From positions 3,613,501 through 3,673,500 of the forward strand of contig OU612074.1 in NCBI GenBank assembly GCA_914767715.1: a stretch of 60,000 nt of DNA, given 5' to 3'. The position numbers were made by a program, and so were the translations under genes. The notes under the pieces are model-generated. The model was not told the DNA's origin. It made no database searches and was given only the letters and a program-made list of their open reading frames with translations. Of the stretch, positions 10,301 to 25,300 are shown in pieces. Source of the DNA: Membranipora membranacea (taxonomy: Eukaryota; Bryozoa; Gymnolaemata; Cheilostomatida; Membraniporidae). The first letter of the stretch is position 1. Every line of letters starts with the position of its first letter.

Positions 10301-13300
10301 ACAGTGGACCAGTACACATCCTCCGGATTCGCGTACTTTGTCTGAATAGATTTACAAATAATTATAACAGAAAATAAGATTATTATGTTTTGGTATGTTG
10401 ACAGAGGTAAGTGTCATATACCAAGTCATGTAAGTGTTTAGGTTTCGCACTTACTCATATTTAATGTTGTTAACAAGATGGACCTAATTGTCGTGTGGTA
10501 GATACTAAATCTTATAAAATCGGCTTCACAACAATGAGGGTGGGGTGGTTTGTGCCCCGTACTAGGATTCTCGGAGAAAGACCGGCGTTCAGTCAATTTG
10601 TTGTGTACGTGCAAAACTTAATATGCTCGTGGATATTTTCCACCTGACTGGTATGGCGATAAAGACACAAAATAAGACTCTGGTTCGGTCAGGTTCTGAC
10701 TGGAAAAAGATTTGTGACTCAGTAAAAGCCTCAATCACATCATATCATTCACACCCCGCCTACCAGGCACCAGGCACCAGGCACCAGGCACTGTACATAC
10801 CGATGAACTGGAAGGCCTCGTGAAAATGAGGTAGAAGTTTCTCGCTGTAATTATCGTTGACTGGAATGCGTAGAAAGTTGCTGTCTTGTATATGCGCTGG
10901 TTTGGGGCATGTGTTGCTGACGTTCAGTACGTATGTTACACCCATTGACTGAAAATAACAATAATAATCATTGAGCTCTTTGAAAAGTAAGAGGTGACAG
11001 TATTAATCAACAGGAGAGCCAAATGGTGCAGGGTAGCGGAGCTGTGGAGTTGTTGCCAAAGTGTGATTGCCATAGAGAGTTCCATCTTGACGTCTTATGA
11101 TATCCACCATGACTCACTGTCACACATTTATTGTAATATGAGGGCTCCAGAGCAAAACAAAAAAATATCAGTAATATGAAATATCCTCAGAGGTTCAGTT
11201 TTATAGCATATTTGTGCCACTTCCCAGAGATGTCTCACAGCCAGCCACTAACACAAGCACCAGGTGGTGGTGTAATTGTTGTGACATATTTCAAAGTTTG
11301 AGGTGGTGAGTTGGTGAGATCGTGACTCATTCACAAGATCAAAATAATCCAACAACACGACCACGGCCACAGTACCACTGCCTCGAGATCGCCCTTGAAC
11401 AACCAGTTAGTTACAATTCAGTGAATTATCAATGTCACCCTGACTGGCTGAGAACTGAAGGCGTCGGCTCGATATATAACAGGTCATGTATGTGGTGATA
11501 GGTGGGACTGACAGAAACGTGAGTTCCACTGCCGCATGATTTATACCGAACAGTTAACCAGTCAGCAATAATATACTGTGACAGCTAAATGAGTCTATCC
11601 CCTCCCTCCCAGTTTCCACCATGTTGTATCTAGATACACCAGATCATGTCATACCAAGCGTATGTAAGTAATGTATGTAAGTAAGTGTATGTAGATAATT
11701 ACCTTGGCCAAGTCAGCGTTGAGGGCGTCTTTCATAGAACCCAGGAATAGATAGGGTAGTATTTTAGTAGGTCCTATATTAGTGACAGGCATACAGGGTT
11801 GGGACAAAGAGGCTGCTGCTTGCTGATTGGGTGTTTTTGTCTTTGTCTCCAATAATGATGGATGATTCTGTTGGAACTCCAAAAATCCACCTAGAAAAAA
11901 AATAAGACATTGAGTTAAGAGATTATTGCATTTACCATCACAGTATCTGTTACTGCAAAACATGTAGATAGAATTGGATGGGCATTTGGTTATTATCCCA
12001 TAATATCAGTGGAGTTAAGATAATATTGTGATCAATGGGGACTGTTTTGCTAGTAAATGATTTGATATAATGCAATTGGAAAACACAGATCACCCAATAT
12101 TATCCTAAGCATTAGTCATTATTGCTCTTAGAAGTGGACAACATACTTTAAATTTCCTATAATGCTTCCCTACCAACAAAGTCTTGCCAGCTAAGAGATT
12201 AGGATTATTGCACAATTTGTTTATCATCTATTCAATATTCATGACTAAACTTTCTAAGCATGTGCTGCTATTGGCCATGACAGTAAAACAGCAAACAGCT
12301 AAGGGATGTTGCCTCATAGCCAGCAATTAGAGGAGTGACACATATGACATCAATGGACTTCGTCACAAACCCAGGACAATACCTAGCAATCAGATGTTGT
12401 TGTGTCTGAGTTGTAATTATGTTATTTTGGTTGGCCAAACTACCTGCGTAAAATGCAGCGTAATCACGGATATAGGTCTCTGTGGTGCGATTTCAACAGC
12501 ATTTATGAATGAATAACCAAGCCCCTATATAGATCGATGACTGGCGTATTTGCTGTAGTGTGCAGTAAATACTTCTGGGTCCGATGATTCTATGGCATGT
12601 GGTTATGGTGATGATGATGACCAGTGGATATTATAATACATTGATGAGTAAGAATTCTATGAAATATGAATAAGGTATTGTGTTGTTCTTACTGTAAATT
12701 ACACTTTGATAGTATGCTCTGACTTTCAGAAATGTCCCAAATTTATACCCAGTGACAAACCTGTTGATGAGGCATTGGGCAAGTATTTCTTGAATGTATG
12801 AAACAAAACATAACAGGATCTAGAACTAGATGAGATAATCCTGGGCATTCAGAGGAGAACAATACAATCATATAGTAATATCTGTACACAATTCTGGTGA
12901 ATGGACAGAAACAATACCCACTTTTCCCTCAATTTTGAGTCAGCATAGGAATGCACTGATGTGGATTTATTTACCCAGCCTACATAGCCTGAATGCACTG
13001 GGAAATAAAAGAGGCACTGATATCTTGAGCTGATAATGTTGAGTATCAGGATGAGTTTTAGAATGACAGAAGGATGATGGGAAAATGATGAGTAATTTCT
13101 CTTTTTCTGATACCAGCCAGGGATCAGGGATGGATTTCCTTGTAAGGGATTACTGTAACTCAACTAAAAAAACTAGCTATTTGATGAATCCAATGCCGAA
13201 TACTTAGGCGATGATTTGCACCCATAGTAACTACACATTTTTCCAACCAGCAGTTAACTGGTGAAAAACAGATATAAAACAACAATGCGTGGGGTCGTAG

Positions 13301-16300
13301 GCTCGGCATAATAGCCATCACCGCTATTATTTTTTAGCCAAGCCTCCAGGATGATGATTGGGATGATGTTGTTTTTGCAGCTATGTTTAATGGGTCGAAC
13401 ATCCGACGGGTTTGTGATCACAGAGTCTGACGCGATGCTTTAGGCATCGGCAGCGCTAGACTAGAAGCAGCACTGTGTTGAGGTTATGACGTACGTACAG
13501 AGCTAATAATTAGATAAGACTAACACATCGACTTACTAAATATAGGCCGGTGTGTTATTGGAGGTGTATGCAGCCTGCGATTAATTCTACACAAGGATCA
13601 GTTTGATGTTATTATACAAATAGCTGAAGAATTAGTCAGCGAGTCGAGGCGGTCAAATAAGAGAACTTTCTCACGATTTAGGAGTTTCGGCCAACGGAGC
13701 TCCTCAGTACTTGACTTCATGTCTAAACTTCACACATCAAAATGATGAAACACCCAGTTAGTTTTTAATTCTTTCCAAGGGGCCAACTGATGCTGACCCT
13801 TTGTGACTCTCTCTTTGCACACAACATCCAGCAACCAACAAAGTTGTGAGTTACTCATTGCCAATGATGTGCAGCAGATGTGCACCACAAGCCAGCAGGT
13901 CATCCCGAGACCAACCATAGACAACATCAGTATCGCTAAATACTGTTTATGGTCAAAATATGAAATCACTAAATTTGTTATTTTATGGAAACCATTAGTG
14001 AATCTAATGCAGTAGGCTTCTATTTGTGAGTAATAAGGTTTTGTTTGTTATTTTAGGCTTCAAAGGTGCCGATGAGCATTATTATATCCATGGGGTCAAA
14101 TAGAGATCAAGCTAATCATTAAATTGGTTTAAAACTGGAGTAAAATAGTTAATTTTTGATGATTCAATCAAAATATTCTTGAAATTGTTCCAAAAAAGTT
14201 CTGGCAAATGTGAAAAACAAATTTGATTGTAAAAAAAACTTGGTCAATATAAGAGGCTGCCTTCCAAGTTCTCAAGACATAAATAATATCTCTGAAGACC
14301 AAATTTTCAAGTTAATTCCCCTCAAATTCCACAAGTACTATTAATAAATTGTGTGAATGGCTCTTTTGATGTTGGAATTTTAACAACTGATGTGGAGTGT
14401 CTTTGTCATCTATGACTGAAGATCTAACAAGCAATAATGTAAACCTCACAAGAAGATATTTTGGGCTTGAGATGAGGCCCTCTGACTCATATCATACTTT
14501 AGTTGGCTCAGTTTTATTATTATACCTCCCTGTGAATTAATTAACTCATTTTGCAAAATAATTGTCTCCCAACTTGATGTGAAAATTTACATATTATTAC
14601 CATTTTAGCCATTGCATTGCATTGTTAAGCATTCCAGAGATAGGCTTTTATGGCTGGTTTCAGCCCATAAATTGCCTGTACTTGAGCAATGAATGATTTC
14701 CAGTTAAACTGTGTTGCAATGATTTAAATCGTTAATCCAGTCATGATTTTGAATTTTTTATGCACTTTTTTGGTTACCTTTGCCATGGCATTGTTCATGC
14801 TAACATGGTGACTAAATACATTGCAAAATGTCTAGCCAGCATGATAATAGTTACAAATCATGACCCAATATCTTTCATCATCATTCCTAATAAATTGTTT
14901 TGGATACCAAAAACCGTCCCAATGACTTCTCTTGAATGTCGACTGAATGTACTAAACGTGAGCCATGCGGCAGAAAATCTCTTCTATAACCTGGCTCAGT
15001 GTGACATGACGTACGTTGTGCAGATATATGTGTGAATGACAGTGACACAACATAAAATTTCCAAAATACCATTTGGTCCAAAGTTTCCAGTTATACAAGC
15101 CCGCTCAGTCAGAAACCAAAACACCTTCAATTTTAAGCCAGTCTCTAACTCCTTTTGTTGCGGAAACCCCCCTTTACTAGTACTTACATTTCCTTTTCTG
15201 TTTATACATTCCGCTGATGGGAGCGAGCGCTGCGTTGTTACAGAGTAGTTTCTGTGGGTAGGTACTCGGACGAGTAGCCCGGCTAATCTTATTGTTCTTA
15301 GTTGTAGATGAGGATGAGATTTTAGTGTTATTACTACCAGACTTTGTGGTCGATGTGAGATCTATTAGAGGTAGATTAAATCCAACTCGTCTGGAATGAA
15401 TGTCGTGATGATGACTACTTTCTACTGCTAGACAAGGCATTGTATGCATCACCCGTCTGATCCGTTAGATCTGCGGATCCTTCGTTGTTGTTGTTGTTAG
15501 TGTTCGGTGTTGATTATAGAGCCTAATAATCCTGTCGTTTCTCGTTGATGGTCGCGGTATGAATGCCTGTTACTTCCCGAGTGTGTCCTTGTATATGATG
15601 GATGGTTGAGTCACCAGTCCTAGAGCTATATCAGAGTACAAAGTGCGAGATCCTACGACTCAGTATCAAATGAATAAATAGAACCCTAAACCAGCGCTTA
15701 TCATATGAATCGCCGTCTGATATTATCCAGATATGCTCAGCTGATTAACATTCCAAACCATGTGACCATTATATTCTATATAGGTTTGTATAGTAAGCTT
15801 CGGTTTACACAATGTTTACTGTAGCGTGGTATGAGTCATAGCTAGCATAACCAGACCTGCCATATGATAATCACATCAAAAGAATCGAGCCACACTCCTT
15901 TAAACAGCAGACAAATTATTACTGAATTATGATGGATTGGAATGCCAATTATCCAGGGAACGAATTAATTAATGCTAAATCAAAATAAAGCATGTCAGGC
16001 TCATAAAGGTGCCTGACGTTTATTAGCTGTGTAGTTGAGAGCCAGCCGGTTTTAGTGTCAGTGGGATCAGTATTTGACATCTTTCTGTGTATATGAGTCA
16101 CATGCACCAAAAAGACAGGCCACAAGTACAAACAGAAGACAACGGGATGGTAAGATCAGAGACCATATATAGCTATTATCTATGGTCTCCTGTACGACCA
16201 CCAAAGAGAATTCTCAATGATCTTTGTAATCACGGCCATAGACCAACAACGTGTCATCGCATGGTAACAGTCTTGTGGAGTTTTCGATTCTTCATTGAAC

Positions 16301-19300
16301 CAGAATACAGGGCATGTTCTTGAGCATGGATAAGGAAAGGTCGGAACAGGGGGCAGGCGAGCTTGAAAGCAGGCGGTCCAAGAATAAAGGGGGATTGGAA
16401 AACCGTCTTTAACAATAAATTCTCTCTGGTCAAACCTACAATAGCTATGCGCATTACATTGACGAATATGTTCTCATGGCAGGTCTGTGTTTGGTCAGCT
16501 CTGTGATAATGAGGGGTATCCCTATAGTATGATAATTAGTAGACACACAGACGCCATATCCAAATACCAATCTCAAAATCAAATCAACTCAAAATATCAC
16601 ATTCACTTCTCTCCAAACCTGACATATTATTATCTATAAGTAGATCAACATAATATGATAACGCTGCAGGGCCAAGAGCGTCACCCTAACCAATCAAACC
16701 TGTGATGCTTTACTAAACAAAACCTCAGTTATGGGAATGTATTTGGGTCGCTAGTGGCACTGCTTCTCAAAAACAAAAAGGCCCGAGAGCGCTTGAAAGC
16801 ATTCTAAAGTAGTAGAGATGTCAAATTAGATTGAATGTAAACAATAAATTGTCTGTGAATGAAATTCTACAAGGAACTCATGAGAAAAAAAATTACCCAT
16901 GTAATGGATATCTTATTTTTTCCCCCACAAAAACTTCTCATTCGTAAGACAGAATTGTCCTACAGTGCACAAAACGTGCAGAGTTGATTCACAATGCATC
17001 AGCTGAGTAGCCTGGAGAAAAAGGGTTACACATCCAGCCTTCACCGGGATTTCTTAGCCTGAGAATTTTACAAACTAGCGATAATGATCTAATTACCGAG
17101 ATGAATTGTCTCTATCCATCTCTGGCGATGACGCACGGCGTGTCGCGCTCATGTCTCTCGTGGAGACAGCATTGCTAAAAAAGAGCTAATTGGTCCCTCG
17201 AGCTATACTGGATATATAGAGAACAAGACAGCAGCTGATGTTTGGCGCCTTAGTAGGTGTGGTGTGATAGTAGGCGAGACGTCTGAATGTGCAGCGATGA
17301 CTGAACTTTTGTTCCGATGCAACTCTTGAACAACCCCCGAGAAAAGAAGGGACTCTAGTTAGATATGGGTATGACGTCTAACTAGTAGTCAGTGCCTTGA
17401 ATCAGATCAGCTCAGTCCTGATTGTGATTTGTAAGGCGGCCCATAAAAGGGAATCAGCCTTATACACCAGCAGAACCATGTGCCTGTGGTCTGGTGTTTG
17501 TTTGTTTGCAGTGATCTCATACCTATTGTATTATAAATATTTGTTCTCTGTTAATAATTCAGCCCAACTTATGGTTATTAATTACACAATATGTATGTTA
17601 CGATGATTTCAGAGAGTTATGGATAAGAATCACAGAGCTCTGGTAAAATGGATAGCACATTTTCAGTGTTCTAAATGCTGAATCCGACCCGATAGAAGCT
17701 ATGAATGTGCTCACCATTATAGGCCTACCATAAGTTCACAAGAACCAGATGAGTGTTTACAATTTTTTTAGAGATATGGATCAATTTTTATTGACTCACA
17801 CATATGCTACTGTGCCAGCCAAGTGTGCGAGTATTACTCAAAATGTCCTGAGAATGTCTCAAGACAATTCATGTAAAGCGCAATTAAATTAACTGGATTT
17901 ACTAATTGGTGATGATTAATTAATTTTCTTCTATTCATATTACAGCATATCATCCATAAGCTGACCTCATAGCTGTGAATAAAACCCTTATGCTCATATA
18001 GAATATAATCCACTCATTGATACACTATTCTGTTTGCTTATACTCTCCAGTTTATACTCTTAGTTAGTATTACACAAGACCAAGCTTGTCCCAAACAGGA
18101 TATGACTATGAGACATGAAAAGCCGATATTACACTCGTGAGCTTGACTCAGTGGTAAAATGACTGATGGTGGTTCAGTCATAGCCTTTCTAGGACCTATT
18201 TTGGAGAGCTTCACCGTTACATCTGCTGTATCAAAGCGATTTCATGATTAAATTGATCAGATTATGGGCCATGTATTTTTTTAATATTTCGCTTGAAATC
18301 ATTTCACAATTATACCATACATTTTCAAACGCTGCTTGATCCTTTGAGGCATTAGGCATGGATAGATCCAGAAATGGCCCACTGCCAACATGATTGCCAA
18401 ACTTCCTGCCATTTTTATGCCAGGTAAATTGAATCACCAGTGAGATGCTTGAAAAAATGTGAGAGTGAAATGTAAATGTTTGATCAGGAAAACTTTATTA
18501 TCATTGAAGAATATTCGAGACACTCTCGAAGCACTCTGCAGTTTCTATTGTAGAGAACCATCAATATAACGCTTTAGGAGATTGTACCCTGAGAGTACCA
18601 CTATAATGACGAATCTACCATCACATGACGATGAGCCGGTACCCCTTATCTTATCACAGAACCTGTCGCAACACTTGCAACAATACTATTAACAATGACA
18701 CACCAATGTTTAATGCGTCTAATTTTCAAGGACAAGCGGTAAGGGCTCTTGTTGAGACCAGTAGGGTGTTCCCCAAAGAATTCCAGCTTCTATTGTTTGC
18801 GTGACTATATTTGGAGTTGTATTTCGTTGTGAATGGAAGGCGCTCCCATTCACGTCTTACGACACAGCCCCTAGAGATAACATTGATGTTTCAAGAGATT
18901 CCTACGCTCCTCTAGCAATAAACCTTTGCCTCATAACAGTACCCAATGGGGCTTTCAAGAGATAATAAAGGAAATCTAAAATTAGCAGCATGGCCTACTA
19001 CACTGCTTATCACTGACCATGTTTTAATAAAATTAGGCTTCTACTCGTTTTGAGTGCAATAAAAGGGAACAGATAGGAAAAATAACAAACCTCTGGACAC
19101 AATTTGTTGTCTGAATGAAACATTTCAGCTGTATTAAGCCTTAGGTTAGCAGTAGCATCATTCATCGGCTGCAAATTAGCAGCATGGCCAAAGTGAAAAC
19201 CATGTGTAGATCAATATGTAAGAACTTGGCCATATGATATCAGGGCTTAGTGGGCCCTGAATCACCAACAAACAGTTCTAACTTAGAGAGCGCAGAGCGC

Positions 19301-22300
19301 TGCCGTATACTGACTAATTTGAGAGTACAGAATGCTGCTGCATAATGACTAATTCTAACACATAATGTGATGTAATGTGTAACAATCCAGTCAGCGGTCC
19401 AGTCAACGGAGGGGGAGGATGTGAGAGAAATTATTCATAGGGCTGACAAACTCAAAACCTTCCGAACCCTCCTCTGTAAAGCTTTCCAGGGCGACAGTGG
19501 TGAACACCCTGTCATGGTGTGGCGGGCTGCTCACACCGCCTGACCAGTTATTCCTTCTGGACGACACAGCACAGTTTTAACATGTTTCTATCAACGTGCT
19601 CAACCTTGGTGCCACTCTTACTCAGAGGGGAAGGTTTGACCGTATGTGAACTACACACCAATCAATTTAGTATTCTCACCTATCCGAAATTGGACAAGTT
19701 TCATCGGAAAGCTTTATTACGAAGTGTTGATGTGATGTTATGTCATGCTGCCATCTTGAATTATTGTCCTGACTAAGACGATGACCTACCCGATAAAATA
19801 TGATTCATATTTTACACACAGGCCTAGTGTTCAGCGTGCAAATCTGAAACCTGACTCTCAGGACTATGGACTGTTCAGCCATCATAATCATAATTATCTG
19901 TCATTTTCTGACACGTTACAGCCGGTTATGTTACAGGTATCGCTGCAGCGATCATCATGAATTCTGATACTTTGCAGGACTAATTGTGATATTACTCATA
20001 GAATGAGATCATTTTACCTGTAAAATGCTAGCAATGTTAATACAAATAGGGGGAATGTGTCATCGGTCCTCTTCCATCTGACTGTGATGGAGTTCGTCGC
20101 TCTAAATTTTACAGTTCAAAGTTTCAGATATACTCTTAATAATCAGTTCCTATTTAAAGAGAAGGTCAAAACTCTCTAGGCCAAGATTGGCAAAGTCCCT
20201 TAACCTGCACTGTGAATTATTCCTAATCAAGGATTATAAACAGGAGAGGCTAATATTGCTAATGGTTATAATGTTAATATTTACATCAGTGGCAGCAACC
20301 TGAATTATACTTATGGGCTAACAGAGCTATAGATAGAAAATATCCAGATTTAGAAACAGCAGCAGTTACGTTTAATAGTGATCTTATTACCTATCGATTA
20401 AGCTAATTATTGACAAGTAACTGGTATTTAACCAGGAAATACTTTATTGAACATTGATATGGGAGTTTGCTAAGCAGCATCTTATTGGCTTATTATGAGG
20501 TCAAGCGGCTTTCTAAGGCTCCCTTATGCTGCATTACGAATAAGTGAGAATTAATCCTTGTTGTCCATCAATTCTTATTTAAACAGCCTGTAAAAAAGGC
20601 ATCTAAGCCTGCGAGTATCATATCTCGATTAGATCTTAGCTTCCCACGCCAATAAGCCGCCGCAGGGAGATTGAGTGAAGGCTGAAGAGGCAGCAGTTGA
20701 TAGCAAGGGTAGAATTGAGTTCACAAACATGATGGGTAGCCACGTTCGAAATGTTTGTTGAAGGAGAGTTCTAGAAAAAATATTGAAATGTCAGCTGAAC
20801 CTGGGTTTGACATTAGCCGGTGCATATATATCGCACTTTAAAAGTTGGGTGGGTACAAGAGCGACCGGTTAGATGTTAAACCTCAGGCTATAGTCAAAGA
20901 CATTCGTGAATAATAAAATGTCAACTCTAGCTGTTCAATGACGAATCTAGCTCAGAAAAGAGTTAAAATAGCGCAGAGACGGGTCATCCGATTGCTCAGA
21001 GCTAATGGCGCTCACACCTCCAGTGCTGATGCCGTGTTAGAAGGCCGCCCACACAATCACGTGCCATCAACACTCGGCCTGCGCGCTACCAGGACTATGA
21101 ATCAGTCCCGGAATTTACTCAATACCATCGCGTTGGTACTGATTTGGAGGGGTATAGACAGACGGTGTGTCCTTTAGTAACAAAGGCCCAGAGGCTGTAC
21201 ATTCATCGGGAGTCTGTTTCAGTAACATGGAGACTGGCTAACATTCCTGGCATTTAAATTGTAATACTTTAGGTAGACTTTCTCTGCTAATCTGGCTGCA
21301 ATGACACCCTCTAGGTAGCAATTATGAAATAATTTGTGAATCATAAACACACAAATTCTTTTGTGGAGAGTGTTCCTGCATTGGCCTGACTACCTGAATG
21401 TTGAATAATCCATTATTATATGCTTGTGAATGCAAACAAAAGCAGGGTCAAAATCCTGATTCATAATTCCATATTGTACAATCTGATTTAGACAACAGAA
21501 ATGTTGGAATTTTGGCAATGAAAGGGTTTTTTAGCAGTGAGTCAATGGGAACCTTGACCAGTCTTATGTAACCAGTTAAGCATCTTAAAAATCTGCGCTG
21601 AATGACCTAATTCTTGCACTTAGGTTCACAAGTTCAGGCGCCCCATTCTGCTTTGTCACTTGTCCTCGTCCGGAAATCAGGGTCATTGTGAATGAATGAA
21701 CTGGTAAATCAGTGATGCAACTTTCCTGCCACAGATTGGATGATGAATATAACATTTCTACGGACTGATGAGGCTGTGCCACTGATGATATTTACAGATA
21801 ATTTCCAGGTCAAAATCATAACAGAAAACCACAGAATGATTGAAACCACAGCGGGACCACACTAAGACCATTTAGTTAATATCTGAGGCCTTTTGTTCCA
21901 TAAATAAACTGACCACTATCCCTACTATAAAGCAGCTGATGACTAATATTACAGAAAGATGGCCTTTGATGAGTTGCAGCCGAGAACAATCACTAGGTTA
22001 TAAAATAAGGCCACTCCAGAGAAGAGAGGAATTAGTGTCTTATGCAAGATTCACTCTTGTGGTTTGATGCAAAGACAAAGCTGTGAAGATGAGACAGTAG
22101 GAGGTGAGGTGTGAAGGTTTATTTGTGTCCAAGTGTTGAAGCGTTGGAGTGTCTGAGGTGGATCCAGTGTGATGATTCATCATCCTTACCACCTCGTAGT
22201 CACCTCAGGGTCATATGAGGAGTGTATTATGGCGGTGAGGGCCTGGATGGAGACCCTCAAAGACCAAACAGAAATGAATCATTCCTATTAGGGGTCTCTC

Positions 22301-25300
22301 CAGGCCCTTAATATTTATGATATCATCACTCCCATAAGCTGATTTAAGCCTTCCCGATTGGAAGCCTCCCCGATTAACCCTTCCCATATTTTTTTGCATC
22401 AAACAGTTTTCACTTTTTTTGTGTCAAGCATTCCACTTACCGTAGAGGACCCTAACTCTCTGGAAGGTCTGGCTGCACTTGTTACCGAGGATAGAGACGA
22501 TGTTGTCATCTGGGAGAGCACTTGCATCTGTTGTCGACGAGTCATAGACTATGATAGTGTAGGTTTTATCCACCTCTACATGGCAGGTGGAGGATAGGTA
22601 GTCCTGAATCTTCAACTATAACAAAATAAGCAATAAAATAATCGATGGGGTTTGCATTATTGAAAAAGTTCAAAATTTGCATTTTCTGAGCTTTTGTTGC
22701 AGACAATGTGACATGTTTTGAAGCCATGATTTAAAAGTTAAGTATCACAGTATTGCATGTGCGTGCTAGCATGCTATTGGCTACAAGGTTTGCAAAATTT
22801 CTAGGATTTTTCCTGGATCAAATGAATTATATAATGATCTTAGCAGCAATGGGCGAGAATTCCCACCCATCTAACCCAGGAACGAGGAAAACTTTGCAAC
22901 ACACAAACAAACAATGGGCGGCGAGGCACTTCAGTCTCAAATTGTGCAACTTTTGTTGACACAACAAATACCACACGACTTAGATCCTAGATTTGACAGT
23001 TTCAACTCGAAAAACTGCAACCTCATCGAGGCAAAACATATCAAGGGTCGCCAACAAACACACCAACACCACCGCCACCTGTCCTCAACTCAACTCACAA
23101 CATGCACAAATTTGGCCTCAAGCCAAAAGGCTTGTCAAAAAAACTCATCTTAGCAATATCTTATTGACAATGCTAAGATATAAATCACCGAAAAAACTCA
23201 TTCCTCACAAAAAGAGCTTTGATGATTGAACAACCCTCTTGACACTACTTCATTCCAAAGTTCAAACTCTGATCAATTAGCAGATTGTCTAAACTTTCAC
23301 ACCTCTCCACAAAAAATAGCAGCTCATCAAGTTACAAGATCACTTGAGTTGACAAGAATGAAAATAGGGAGGCTGGTGATGATAGTTAGAAGTTAACGAT
23401 TGCCATGACTCAGTTGATGGAAATGGTGCTTCATTTTTTAATTACTTTGCAACCTTGCCAAAATGCGATGTTGGGTTCAATGAGAATATTACGAGTGCTA
23501 TTTTTGGCCGACAAACTGTGTTAAAAGGTCAGTGTGGTAACATTTTCACACCTCCTTATTACCAGGGAATTTCTTTGCTTGCATACACATCTTGATTTTG
23601 AAATTGTACAGATCTTTTTTCATCGCATAAAATTTTTCAGGCTCACTTCAGCATCCGGCATCCATGCAGCATCCGTGTGTTACAATCACCTTGTCCTACC
23701 TAGCATGATATCAGAACTAAGCACACTTTGTGACTGCACATTACCATTGTTTAATCATCGCTGTGGAAAATCATCAACTCCATCCATCAGGGAACTACAG
23801 GTCCTATTCATCAACATTAGTCACTCATAATTGATGAGACAAGATGTGAAAATAGGTAAAATGTGTACTACACCAGTAATTACAGATGCATCTGTCGTAA
23901 ATTGTTTTGTTGATGGTTGCATAGCGTTGTGGAAACGATTCCTCAATCATCTACTCCCATTATCCCTGACTAACACTAACACTTCCCCATATTCAGATAT
24001 TCATTGATTATTTTTATCGTGATTTGGGTGTTTAAAGTGTGCTGTCACCATCTGACCACAAACATAAGATTATATGATAATTAATCACCTGGACTCAGTG
24101 AGAATGATTGTCTTATAGATCTCCTTGTGTCAGTACTGAGAAGATATATGAGGTAGGGGGAGGGAAGGGTAATCTGATACATTACTCAAGGGTAGTAATT
24201 CTCTCTCTCCGACGTTGACTAACGAGACTAAATACACTACACACTTAATACCACCGCCGTATTTACCACTTTGGATGAATCACCAACATCATTATTTTGA
24301 AGAGAAGCTGGATTAGAAAGCAAATAAAGAGCCTCTAAGACCCTCGCACTGGTTCCAATCTCTCACTAGGTCCAATGTGTGAAAATATGTATCATGATTA
24401 CGAGCTGGTCAAGTCATAGGCTGCAACCAGAACTTTTCAAAACTCTCAGCATCGAAAAATACTAACTAAATCATTCCCTGGGAGAGTGGAAAAACCGTCT
24501 AGTCATTCTGATTCTATAAATAGCCGATGACCAGTGCCCTGGTAGTGCTTACTATCATAGTATGGTAATGAGAGGTGATGAACAGGGAGGAAATTGGGGC
24601 TCAAAGCCAACAGTACAACATGAGTCACTATAACGGAGGATTTCCTTACAGACTGTCATATCCATCCTTCTCCTTTGAGTATTTACTACGATCAGAGACG
24701 GCCTCTTCCTCTGCCTATGTCCCTGTGTACCGAATGATACAAGAGGAAATAGTGAGTAACCATCTCACTGTACTGTAGTCTGTAGCCGAGACAAGATCAT
24801 AATCTGGTGTTACGAATTGGTAGGAAATTACACTCAACCCTAGACTAGGGCCACATGCAAAAGCTTGCCTGCCTTGCTGACGATGATAAAAATATCGGAG
24901 ATAATGTAGCTGTAGCAGTGCTGGTAATTTAGAATAATCCATTGTTTTCCATCTTGAGTGGAAATTTAGCAGACTTATATTATTATAGCAGATGGGTTGT
25001 ATTATTCCTAAGTACCAGCACTGCTGATCTTTGCAAGGCAGCCATATTCTCAGCTATTTTTTGGCACTTGGCAGCAGTTGATGACTAAACACCCTGCAGG
25101 TTGTTGGCTGTGCAGACAGAGTTATGACAAATCGAGCCTGTATCCCATCACTCACAACTCCCATTCTATAATATCACTGTATGTGAACTAAACTCTATAA
25201 TGTACAGGAAATATAATCATCACCTGGCATTAGAACTACTGTCAATTTTTGGAGAGGGTAGAGTCGGCGCCAGGACCGCTTTAGATGGGCAGGATACTCA

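Larger units (their letters stand above)
11891..22440 (-). other. DUSP8/16 intron 5, the largest intron
   Basis: 10.5-kb phase-1 intron. It hosts an alternative first exon (15188-15449) and an inverted repeat (22238-22308). Locally GC-richer patches near 17100-17300 and 20940-21170 may be regulatory or old exonic sequence, but no domain is recognisable. No transposon or RNA gene was identified. Confidence 0.75.

Noticed and set aside
18135-18200. tRNA-like A-box string (gactcagtggtaaaatg)
   Set aside because: No acceptable B box or acceptor stem; no cloverleaf.
20938-21177. 79-codon + strand frame with a basic N-terminus in a GC-richer intron patch
   Set aside because: Superficially like a nucleic-acid-binding helix, but no recognisable domain, partner exon or promoter.
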